Shown in pieces: positions 27,909-35,800 of a DNA stretch of 64,000 bases. Origin of the DNA: Bradyrhizobium sp. MOS002 (GTDB taxonomy: Bacteria > Pseudomonadota > Alphaproteobacteria > Rhizobiales > Xanthobacteraceae). Below the pieces are notes generated by a model. The model ran no database searches. It worked only from the letters and a program-made list of their open reading frames with translations, and was not told the DNA's origin. The stretch lies in NCBI RefSeq assembly GCF_003020115.1, contig NZ_PYFX01000005.1, positions 62,001-126,000 on the forward strand, given 5' to 3'. Each line of letters starts with the position of its first letter. Position 1 is the stretch's first letter. The position numbers and the translations under genes were made by a program.

Positions 27909-29024
27909 TCACTCCGCCAAGCGCGTGGGCTTATCGGCCGCGGCCTCTGACCATTCGCCGACGACGCGATCGAGATCGCAGAGATTCTGGTGCATCTGCT
28001 CCAGCGAAAAGCCGAGCGCGAAGAAGCGCTCCGCGGTGTCGCTCGGCTGGCCGCGGATCAGGCCGTCCTGGCGCACGGCCGCGACCGCCTCGGCATAATG
28101 CTGGAGCGCGACATGCACGGGGTGGATCGGCGGGGCGCCGGCGCCTTCGCGCAAGGCGGCGGCGGCCGAACGCAGAAAGCGTGCGATCACGGTCGAGACT
28201 TCCGTCAGCGGCGCGGCAAGCCGCGTCTGCACCTCGGCCGGCAGCGGCACCACGGTCGAGCGGCCGATCATCACGACGTCATGGCGCAGCCGCAAGATCG
28301 TGCGCAACAACGGGCCGGTGTCCGGCCCGCTCGACAATCGCGCAGAGCGCTCGCGCTCAGCTTCGGCGCCAATGGTATTCATGCCGACCATTGCGGTGCC
28401 GATACCGTCCTGAATCCGATGCAGCGCGTCATTGTCCCGGCCGCGCGTCAGGCCCGCGAGCAATTCGGTGAGGGCCTCCGCGATCAATTCAAGCAGCTTC
28501 GCCGCGCTGGCACGGATTTGCCGCACCGCGCGCGATGGCAGCACCAGGAACGAGACGAGCAGCCCCGTCACCGCGCCGACCGCCACTTCGCTGACGCGAT
28601 CAATCGCCGAGGCCATGGGATCGGCATGATGCATCGACGGAAGCACGAGCACGATCACGGCCGTCACCGTTGCAGAGCTCAGATTCGGATAGATCGATGC
28701 GACAAAGGCAAGCGGCGCCACGGCCAGCACCAGCAGACCCAGCAGGCCCAGTTCGCCCGAATAGGGGATCAGGATCGCGATGGCGCCGCCATAGATCGCG
28801 CCGCCGATGGTACCGAGCATGTAATCGCGTGTCGCCTTCAGCGAGCGCCCGACGCTCATCTGGGTCACGATGATGGACGTGAGGACGGCCCAGAGCGGCA
28901 ACAAGAGATGCAGCGCGGTGGCGAGCGCGTAGGCGCCGGTGGCCGCCACCGTGACCCGGACCGCGAGCCCCAATTGGGTCTTTCGCGACCAGACCCGGTC
29001 GAACAGCTCTCCTGCGAATGACAT
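27909..29024 (-). CDS. FUSC-family membrane protein (aromatic-acid exporter-like)
   Basis: The 371-residue protein has about six N-terminal membrane helices (VRVTVAATGAYALATALHLLLPLWAVLTSIIV and later segments) and a long cytoplasmic C-terminal helical domain. This half-size layout is typical of FUSC/YccS and aromatic-acid exporter relatives. It ends two bases from the stop of the convergent DsbA-like gene. I use the ATG at 29024 (MSFAGELF); the frame extends to a TTG at 29063. The substrate is unknown. Confidence 0.8.
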   Translation of the reverse strand: MSFAGELFDRVWSRKTQLGLAVRVTVAATGAYALATALHLLLPLWAVLTSIIVTQMSVGRSLKATRDYMLGTIGGAIYGGAIAILIPYSGELGLLGLLVLAVAPLAFVASIYPNLSSATVTAVIVLVLPSMHHADPMASAIDRVSEVAVGAVTGLLVSFLVLPSRAVRQIRASAAKLLELIAEALTELLAGLTRGRDNDALHRIQDGIGTAMVGMNTIGAEAERERSARLSSGPDTGPLLRTILRLRHDVVMIGRSTVVPLPAEVQTRLAAPLTEVSTVIARFLRSAAAALREGAGAPPIHPVHVALQHYAEAVAAVRQDGLIRGQPSDTAERFFALGFSLEQMHQNLCDLDRVVGEWSEAAADKPTRLAE

Positions 29025-29147
29025 GGTCGCGTATCCCGGTCCAACTCTCGTAAAGCCAGCCAAAGCATAGCTGGTGCCCGCGGCCGCGAGGCCGCTTGAA
29101 AGGCCAAATCAGCCCGCCTAACTTGCGCGCCAAAACGAGGAAACACG

Positions 29148-30515
29148 ATGGCCCACGAAACCGCAACGCTCGCCGCCTATGTCACCGGCCTGAAGTACCA
29201 GGATATTCCGGAGGAAGTGCTGGATCGCGCAAAAGTGCTGACGCTGGACTTCCTCGGCAGCGCGATCCGGGCCCGCAGCGAAGCGGAATCGACCCCCTCG
29301 ATCCTGAAGATGCTGGAGGCGCTCGCGCTCGACACCAAGGGTGAATCCACCGTGTTCGGCGACAGCAAGACCTGGACGCCGGCGGTCGCGGCGCTGCTCA
29401 ACGGCGCGCTCGGCCATTCCCTCGACTTCGACGACACGCATGCGGACTCCTCGCTGCACCCGAGTGCGCCGGTGGTTCCGGCCGCCTTCGCCATCGGCGA
29501 GATGGTCGGCGCGTCGGGCCGCGACGTGCTGACCGCGATCGTTGCGGGCTATGAGGTCTGCTGCCGGCTCGGCAACGCGCTCGATCCGACCTCGCACTAT
29601 GCCCGCGGCTTCCATCCGACTGCCACCGCCGGCACCTATGGCGCAGCCGCGGCCGCCGGCAAACTTTTCGGCCTCTCCGAGCAACAGCTCATCGCCGCCT
29701 TCGGCGTCGCCGGCAGCCAGGCCGCGGGCTCGCTGCAATTCCTGGTCAATGGCGCCTGGAACAAGCGCTACCAGGTCGGCGCCGCCGCCATGAATGGCGT
29801 GATCGCCGCGACGCTGGCGCGCAACGATTTCGTCGGCGCGACCGAATCGGTCGAGGGCAAGCATGGCCTGCTCGCCGGCTACACCGACAATGCGCATCCC
29901 GACAAGGCGGTCGCCGAGCTCGGCAAGACCTACGAGACCATGAAGATCGGCGTCAAACCGTATCCTAGCTGCCGCTACACCCACGCCGCGATCGACGCGC
30001 TGATCGCGATGCGGCGCGAGCACAATCTGACGCCCGACCAGGTCAAGCGCGTCGAGATCGGCCTGCATCGCAACGGCATCACGCTCACCGGCGACGCAGC
30101 GACCAAGCGGCACCCGACCTCGATCGTCGGCGGCCAGTTCTCGATGTTCTTCACCGGCGCGCTCGCGCTCGACCAGGGCTCATTTGGCTGGGACGACTAC
30201 AACCGTCTTGGCGACGCCGCCATCGACGCGCTCGCTGACAAGTTCGACGTGGTGCAGGACGATCGCCTCGAGATCGGCCGCACCCACCCCTTTGGCGCGC
30301 GCGTGAGTATCACGACGGACGATGGCGTGCATGAGCGGCTCTATGCCGATCCCTCGGGAGAGCCGACCTCCTTCCCCGACGCGCAGGCGATGCAGCAGAA
30401 GTTTTTGACGCTGGCCCGCCCGGTGCTGAATGCGCGCGCGGAGACATTCGCGGACGCGATCATGACGCTGGAGCGGTTTGACCGCGTGGCAAAGGCGACG
30501 GAGCTGGGGCGGTAG
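29148..30515 (+). CDS. MmgE/PrpD family protein
   Basis: The 455-residue protein belongs to the 2-methylcitrate dehydratase superfamily: DFLGSAIRARSE, LDFDDTHADSSLHPSAPV, GYEVCCRLGNAL, HPTATAGTYGAAAAAGKLFGL and KPYPSCRYTHAAIDA are its usual blocks. PrpD dehydrates 2-methylcitrate, but no prpB or prpC is adjacent, and many paralogs act on other hydroxy acids (for example itaconate-related ones). A good AACGAGGAAA ribosome site precedes the ATG. A nested repeat follows the stop. Confidence 0.92.
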   Translation: MAHETATLAAYVTGLKYQDIPEEVLDRAKVLTLDFLGSAIRARSEAESTPSILKMLEALALDTKGESTVFGDSKTWTPAVAALLNGALGHSLDFDDTHADSSLHPSAPVVPAAFAIGEMVGASGRDVLTAIVAGYEVCCRLGNALDPTSHYARGFHPTATAGTYGAAAAAGKLFGLSEQQLIAAFGVAGSQAAGSLQFLVNGAWNKRYQVGAAAMNGVIAATLARNDFVGATESVEGKHGLLAGYTDNAHPDKAVAELGKTYETMKIGVKPYPSCRYTHAAIDALIAMRREHNLTPDQVKRVEIGLHRNGITLTGDAATKRHPTSIVGGQFSMFFTGALALDQGSFGWDDYNRLGDAAIDALADKFDVVQDDRLEIGRTHPFGARVSITTDDGVHERLYADPSGEPTSFPDAQAMQQKFLTLARPVLNARAETFADAIMTLERFDRVAKATELGR

Positions 30516-30525
30516 GAGGTCTCTT

Positions 30526-30675
30526 CACCTCTCCCCGCTTGCGGGGAGAGGTCGGAATCCAAGCGCAGCTTGGATTCCGGGTGAAGGGGACTCTCCGCGA
30601 ATCCAACTCTCACCTCCCTTGCGGAGGCTCCCCCTCACCCCAACCCTCTCCCCGCAAGCGGGGCGAGGGAGAAGA
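30526..30675. repeat. Nested palindromic element overlapping a hydrolase C-terminus
   Basis: The element starts with a hairpin at 30526-30552 (CTCTCCCCGCTTGCGGGGAGAG), continues with a palindrome at 30554-30579 around AAGCGCAGCTT, and ends with a hairpin at 30645-30670. The stop codon and last ~22 codons of the minus-strand serine hydrolase lie inside it. Confidence 0.85.
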
Positions 30676-32079
30676 GGCGAGGCGCGTTGCCGCAACCACA
30701 TCTCGCACCAGATCGAACACACCGTCCGCTGCCGGCGGCGCGTTCGGCGAACGGCCGAGCCGCACGATCACCAGACGCTCCGACGGAATCACGATCGTGT
30801 ACTGCCCGATCGTGCCCTTGGCGAAGAAGGCATCGCGCGGCCAGCCGTGCTCGACGCGAAAGGTCGCACCAAAGCTGTCGCCCTGGTTGGTCCAGAAGCC
30901 GGCGCCGATACCGACCCAGGCATTGGGCGTCGCCGACGCCGAGTAATTCACCCATCCCTCGGGCAGGATGCGCCTGCCGCCGGCGACGCCGTCGTTGAGA
31001 TAGAGCTGGCCGAAGCGTGCCCAGTCGCGCGCGGATGCGAGCATCTCGCTCGAACCCTCGATCGTGCCGGCACCGTCGAGCTGGAGCGTGACATGGCGCA
31101 TGCCGAGCGGCGCCAACAGTTCGCGGTGCGCGAAGGCAAGCGCTCCTTCGGGATTGCCGCCGGCAGCGTTGCGGATCAGATGCGAGAGGATGAGGGTGTT
31201 GCCATCGTGATAATTCCACACCCTGCCCGGCGCGGTCGCAAGCGGCATGCTCGCGGCATAGGCGGCCATGTCGCCTTCGATGAATTTCATGCGATTGACC
31301 GGCTCGAAGGCGGAGCCGAGCGAGGCCTGAAGCGAGCTGCCGAGCGCCAGGCCCGCGGTGTGGCGCAACAGTTGATCGACAGTGATGGCGTGACGCGGAT
31401 CGTCCGGATTCTTCCAGGCCGCGACCGGTGCGGGCCCGTCGAGCTTCAGTCTGCCCTGGCGCACGAGGATTCCAGTGAGAGCCGAGATCACCGACTTCGT
31501 CATGGAGAAGCCGAGCAGCTGCGTCTCCGGTCCGATACCGTCCGCATAGCGCTCGGCGATGATCCGGCCCGCCTTCATGACGACGATTGCGCGGGTGCGG
31601 CGGTAAGGTGGTTGCGCAGGCTCGGCGAAGGCGCGATCGAGCGCGGCTGACAGCTCCGGGCTTTGCGGCGACACGACCGCGGGGCCGGCGATCTCCGGCA
31701 GCAGCGCAGGCTGCCTGTCATCCGGCGGCAGCGCGACGTCGGCAATCTCCGCGCCGTGCTCGAGCGTGCAGCCGAGCCCTTCGCGATAGACGGCATGGCT
31801 GCGGCTGATTCCGAACAGCGTCACCGTGACGTCCTTGCGGACGCGGTCGACCTGATAGTCCATCGCCCAGGTCAGCAGACCGACGCCCGGCATCGCATCC
31901 GTGGTCTCGACGAGGTTGCGCCTGATATCGAGGCCCGAGACGAAGGTCTCCGAGCAGAGCAGGTCGGCGATGAAGCCGGTCGCGACCATGGGTACGTCGC
32001 GGGCTCGCGCGACGCCGAGGGCGAGGCCGGCAAAGGCGATGGTGGTGGCGAGAAGGACGATCTTGCGGCGGCGGGTCAC
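30610..32079 (-). CDS. Membrane-anchored serine hydrolase of the beta-lactamase/penicillin-binding fold
   Basis: The roughly 489-residue protein has an N-terminal signal anchor (RRRKIVLLATTIAFAGLALGVA), an extra domain of about 150 residues and a class C beta-lactamase-like domain with the SMTK nucleophile motif and NYHDGN in the YxN position. Such proteins cleave or transfer small esters, amides or D-amino-acid peptides. I chose the GTG at 32079 because a GGAG site lies just upstream; a GTG at 32127 adds 16 residues. The last ~22 residues (PSPRLRGEGWGEG...) are encoded by an intergenic repeat, so the ancestral end was likely near DLVRDVVAAT. Confidence 0.85.
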   Translation of the reverse strand: MTRRRKIVLLATTIAFAGLALGVARARDVPMVATGFIADLLCSETFVSGLDIRRNLVETTDAMPGVGLLTWAMDYQVDRVRKDVTVTLFGISRSHAVYREGLGCTLEHGAEIADVALPPDDRQPALLPEIAGPAVVSPQSPELSAALDRAFAEPAQPPYRRTRAIVVMKAGRIIAERYADGIGPETQLLGFSMTKSVISALTGILVRQGRLKLDGPAPVAAWKNPDDPRHAITVDQLLRHTAGLALGSSLQASLGSAFEPVNRMKFIEGDMAAYAASMPLATAPGRVWNYHDGNTLILSHLIRNAAGGNPEGALAFAHRELLAPLGMRHVTLQLDGAGTIEGSSEMLASARDWARFGQLYLNDGVAGGRRILPEGWVNYSASATPNAWVGIGAGFWTNQGDSFGATFRVEHGWPRDAFFAKGTIGQYTIVIPSERLVIVRLGRSPNAPPAADGVFDLVRDVVAATRLASSPSPRLRGEGWGEGEPPQGR

Positions 32080-32223
32080 GGGCTTGCTCCGGCTTGAGGC
32101 GTGTGCCGGAGACGAAGCGGCATTCACGCGGTGCCCGCTCGCCGGGTTTGGAAAACGGCATAGCCGAAACCGCGAGGCGCTCGCCGATTCTGAAATAATC
32201 TAGATATTTCAGTGCACTAAAGC

Positions 32224-33285
32224 TTAGGCAGCATCCACCTTCAGCCGCCGATACTCCGTCGGCGTCACGCCGGTCACGGCCTTGAAGGCGCGGTTGAACG
32301 GGCCGAGCGACTGGAAGCCGGAATCCATCGCGATGGTGATGACGGGGACCGCGGCCTGGGCGGGATCGGCCAGCGCGGCCTTGGCCTCCTCGATGCGATG
32401 GTTGTTCAGGAACACATTGAAATTGCGGTAGCCGAGCCCCTGGTTGATCAGCCGGCGCAGCCGGTATTCGGGAATTTTCAGCCGGCCCGCCAGCACGCCG
32501 ATGCTGATGTTCTCCTGGCGATAGATCCGCTCGTCCGCCATCAGCCGCATCAGGGCGTCGATGAGCTTTTGGTCGGCGGCGGCGTCGGTCGCGGGCTGAC
32601 TGAAAACAATCGGCGGTGCCGGCTCCGCCGCGGCCGGAAACAGATCCGCCCCGTCAACGCGCATCATGGCATAGACGATCGCCGCGACCGTGCAGGCGAG
32701 CACGCCGGCATTGATGGTTTCGGCGACATCGCCGACGTGGTGCCCGGCGACGGCGATCTGGAGCACCGCGTTCAGCCCGCCATAGAGCGCGGTCGCGCAG
32801 ACGATGAAGACGCGAGCGCTGCGGCGGCGCTCGACCAGGTCGGCCGGCCAGGAGGCGATCGTCTGCATGATCGCGAGCGCGATGAAACCGAGCACGATCA
32901 GATTGACCACCGTCACCGAGAACCGCACATGGCCGCTGGGTGCAATCCAGGCGCAGCCTGCGAAGCTGAAGGCCGTCACCAGCGCCCAGACTGATCCGTG
33001 CCACCAGCGGAGGTGAAACTCGTCGTCGAACAGGGAGCGTGTGAACAGCCAGAACACCACGATGCTGCCGGTCGACAACGCGATCAGCGGTGCATGCCAG
33101 AACGGGATCCGCGACGTGACATCCAACGAATAGCTCACAGCATGCGCGGCCGAACTCAGCGCAAAGGCCACGCCGAGCCGGGCCGCCAGCACCGTGCGGA
33201 AATCGGCGAGCAATGACGCCGCCAGCACCAGCAGCAGCGCGACGCTTGCGGCGCGAAAGGCAAGCTCTGTCGCGGCAAGTGTCAT
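32224..33285 (-). CDS. AraC-family transcriptional regulator with membrane-embedded N-terminus
   Basis: The 353-residue protein has about six or seven hydrophobic segments in its first 215 residues (for example AASVALLLVLAASLLA, WWHGSVWALVTAFSFAGCAW, VTVVNLIVLGFIALAIM) and a C-terminal AraC DNA-binding domain. The latter includes ISIGVLAGRLKIPEYRLRRLIN and ITIAMDSGFQSLGPFNRAFK with a TPTEYRR end. It should sense a membrane or external signal and regulate transcription directly. No clear target operon is adjacent; the serine hydrolase downstream on the same strand is a candidate. Confidence 0.9.
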   Translation of the reverse strand: MTLAATELAFRAASVALLLVLAASLLADFRTVLAARLGVAFALSSAAHAVSYSLDVTSRIPFWHAPLIALSTGSIVVFWLFTRSLFDDEFHLRWWHGSVWALVTAFSFAGCAWIAPSGHVRFSVTVVNLIVLGFIALAIMQTIASWPADLVERRRSARVFIVCATALYGGLNAVLQIAVAGHHVGDVAETINAGVLACTVAAIVYAMMRVDGADLFPAAAEPAPPIVFSQPATDAAADQKLIDALMRLMADERIYRQENISIGVLAGRLKIPEYRLRRLINQGLGYRNFNVFLNNHRIEEAKAALADPAQAAVPVITIAMDSGFQSLGPFNRAFKAVTGVTPTEYRRLKVDAA

Positions 33286-33369
33286 CAGGTGATGCGATCG
33301 GTCGCGGTTGACATCAGCTGAACATCCTTCGTTGCGCCTGTTTTTTCAAGGACCATCCGCACCCCAACT

Positions 33370-33470
33370 GTCATCGTCCGGCTTGACCGGACGATCCAGT
33401 ACTCCGAGACGGTCATGATTAAACCGATAGGCCGCGGCGTACTGGATCGCCCGCTTTCGCAGGCGATGAC
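33370..33470. repeat. Family B palindromic repeat, copy 2
   Basis: It has the same layout as 2706-2806, with GTCATCGTCCGGCTTGACC at the start, the CCAGTACTCCGAGACGG core and a GCCGCGGCGTACTGGATCGC second half. It lies between the divergent AraC-like gene and the pirin gene. Confidence 0.85.
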
Positions 33471-33556
33471 GGCGGAGTATGTGGTCCGGGCTTAGCCGCG
33501 ACGGCCGCACGAAATCCTGCTACGATTTAGCTCGAAAAAGCCAAAAGGAGTCCACC

Positions 33557-34474
33557 ATGAGCTGGCAACCCTCGAACGATCCCGTGCTCGGCGATCCCAT
33601 GTCCTGCGATGCGCTCGATCTCGTCATCGTGCCGCGTACGCGCGATCTCGGCGACGGCTTCGCGGTACGGCGCGCGTTGCCGCACGGCAAGCGGCAGATG
33701 GTCGGGCCCTTCATCTTCTTCGACCATTTCGGGCCGGTACAATTCGTCTCCGGCAAGGGCATGGACGTGCGGCCGCACCCGCATATCGGGCTTGCCACCG
33801 TCACCTATCTGTTCGATGGCGCGATCATGCATCGCGACAGCGAGGGCAACATTCAGGAGATCCAGCCCGGCGCGATGAATTTGATGACGGCCGGCCGCGG
33901 TATCGCGCATTCCGAGCGCACGCCGGATGTACAACGCGCCTCGGGGCAGAAGATGCTCGGCCTGCAAAGCTGGATCGCGCTGCCGGCCGGATCGGAAGAG
34001 ATCGCGCCTTCGTTCCAGCACTACGGCGCGGGTGACCTTCCGATGGTCTCCGAGCGCGACTTCACCGCGAAGGTGATCGCGGGCTCGGCCTTCGGCGTCA
34101 CTTCGCCGGTTACGATGGTTTCGCCCTGGTTCTACACCGAGGTCACGGCGGTCGCGGGCGCGACCGTGCCGCTCGACCCCGATCACGAGGAGCGCGCCAT
34201 CTACGTCGTCGATGGCGAGGTCGAGATCGCGAACGAGCGCTACGAGGGGCCGCGGCTGCTGATCTTCCGTCCGGGCGACCGCATCACGGTGAAGGCGCTC
34301 AAAGCCACACGGATGATGTTTCTGGGCGGCGACGCCCTGGAAGGCCCGCGCCACATCTGGTGGAATTTCGTCTCCTCCAGCAAGGAACGGATCGAGCAGG
34401 CCAAGCAGGACTGGAAAACCGGCCGCTTCGCGGCTGTTCCGCAGGAACATGAGTTCATTCCGCTGCCGGAATAG
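33557..34474 (+). CDS. Pirin family protein
   Basis: The 305-residue bicupin protein has the metal-binding block [17 protein letters not shown] and [11 protein letters not shown], giving the His-His-His-Glu site of pirins. Some bacterial pirins have quercetin dioxygenase activity or bind metabolic enzymes; the role here is unknown. A strong AAGGAG site six bases before the ATG at 33557 fixes the start. It stands between a family B repeat and purC. Confidence 0.93.
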   Translation: MSWQPSNDPVLGDPMSCDALDLVIVPRTRDLGDGFAVRRALPHGKRQMVGPFIFFDHFGPVQFVSGKGMDVRPHPHIGLATVTYLFDGAIMHRDSEGNIQEIQPGAMNLMTAGRGIAHSERTPDVQRASGQKMLGLQSWIALPAGSEEIAPSFQHYGAGDLPMVSERDFTAKVIAGSAFGVTSPVTMVSPWFYTEVTAVAGATVPLDPDHEERAIYVVDGEVEIANERYEGPRLLIFRPGDRITVKALKATRMMFLGGDALEGPRHIWWNFVSSSKERIEQAKQDWKTGRFAAVPQEHEFIPLPE

Positions 34475-34551
34475 GCTATCCCGGTTTCCGGTCGCGCGAT
34501 CAGGCGCGGCCGGATTCCCCGTCGCAAGGCCTTGCTCCGAAAGTTCTGCCG

Positions 34552-35466
34552 ATGACCGCCATGCTCTCCAGCGACCTGCCGCTGCCCAAGATCGGGCGCG
34601 GCAAGGTGCGCGATATCTACGCCGTCGATGACGACCGCCTGCTGCTCGTCACCACCGACCGCATCAGCGCCTTCGACGTCGTGATGGGCGAGACCATCCC
34701 GATGAAGGGCGCGGTGCTCACGCAAATCAGCGCGTTCTGGTTCAACGAGTTCGAAGGCGTGGTGCCGCATCACATGATAAGCGCCGACACCGGCGAGATC
34801 ATGGCCGCCGTGCCGGCCTTGAAACCGCATCGCGCCGAAATTCTCGGCCGCGCCATGCTCTGCCGCCGCACCACGGTGTTTCCGATCGAATGCGTGATCC
34901 GCGGTTATCTCTCGGGCTCGGCCTGGAAGGAATATGCGGCAAGCGGCACGCTGGCCGGCGAGAAGCTGAAAGCGGGGCTTGTCGAGAGCGAGAAGCTGGA
35001 GCCTTCGATCTTCAGCCCGGCGACCAAGGCCGAGACCGGCCATGACGAGAACATCACCATCGCAAAGATGCGCGAGGTCGTCGGCGACGAGACGGCCTAC
35101 ACGCTCGAGAGCATGACCCGCGCGATCTACACGCTCGGCGAGGAGCTCGCCCGCGAGCAGGGCATCATCATCGCCGACACCAAGTTCGAATTTGGCCGCG
35201 ACAAGGACGGCCGTATCATCCTGATCGACGAAGTCATGACGCCGGACTCCTCGCGCTTCTGGGCCGTCGACGCCTACAAGCCCGGCCAGCCGCAGGCGAG
35301 TTTTGATAAGCAGCCCTTGCGCGACTATCTCGACGTCGAACGCCGCGCCGGCCGCTGGAATGGCGACGCCCCGCCGCCGCCTTTGCCGGCAAGCGTGGTG
35401 GACGCGACCAGCAAGCGCTATCTGGAAGCGTATCGTCGCGTGACGGGCAGCGAACTGAAGATTTAG
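34552..35466 (+). CDS. purC: Phosphoribosylaminoimidazole-succinocarboxamide synthase, long form
   Basis: This purine-pathway enzyme joins aspartate to CAIR using ATP. The 304-residue protein has [47 protein letters not shown] and [14 protein letters not shown]. It is of the longer form, about 300 residues, rather than the 237-residue form more common in bacteria; many alphaproteobacteria carry both. ATG at 34552 or 34561 are both possible. It stands alone, with a family A repeat downstream. Confidence 0.95.
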   Translation: MTAMLSSDLPLPKIGRGKVRDIYAVDDDRLLLVTTDRISAFDVVMGETIPMKGAVLTQISAFWFNEFEGVVPHHMISADTGEIMAAVPALKPHRAEILGRAMLCRRTTVFPIECVIRGYLSGSAWKEYAASGTLAGEKLKAGLVESEKLEPSIFSPATKAETGHDENITIAKMREVVGDETAYTLESMTRAIYTLGEELAREQGIIIADTKFEFGRDKDGRIILIDEVMTPDSSRFWAVDAYKPGQPQASFDKQPLRDYLDVERRAGRWNGDAPPPPLPASVVDATSKRYLEAYRRVTGSELKI

Positions 35467-35800
35467 CGCAGGCCTTATCGTCGTCCCGGCGAAGGCCGGG
35501 ACCCATACCGCGAGGTCTATCGATCGCTGACGGTTCTAATCCCGAACAACCAATCTTCGCCACACATCTCCCTGGGGGTATGGGTCCCGGCCTTCGCCGG
35601 GACGACAATGAGTATGTGTGCCTGCTCGGCTCTCTGCATCCGCCTGCTGCGCATGATTGGCCGTTCGCACGCCGTGGACCGCATCCTCGCCGGATGCCCC
35701 CCGAAACTGTCGGGTACTTCACATTTGAAAGAATCCTGTTGCGCTAGGCTCGCAGTCGTCTACCTCTCGGAGGGGAATATTCACGAGCGAGTGTCACGGC
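35467..35800. other. Intergenic region between purC and the SulP gene
   Basis: It contains the family A repeat and then about 190 bases without a gene that should hold the SulP promoter. Confidence 0.6.
35480..35606. repeat. Family A nested inverted repeat, copy 2
   Basis: Arms 35480-35509 and 35577-35606 are perfect 30-base reverse complements, longer than in copy 1 at 1255-1376. Each arm is internally palindromic around CCCGGCGAAGGCCGGG. The inner sequence after the first arm, ACCGCGAGGTCTATCG, also resembles copy 1. Confidence 0.88.
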
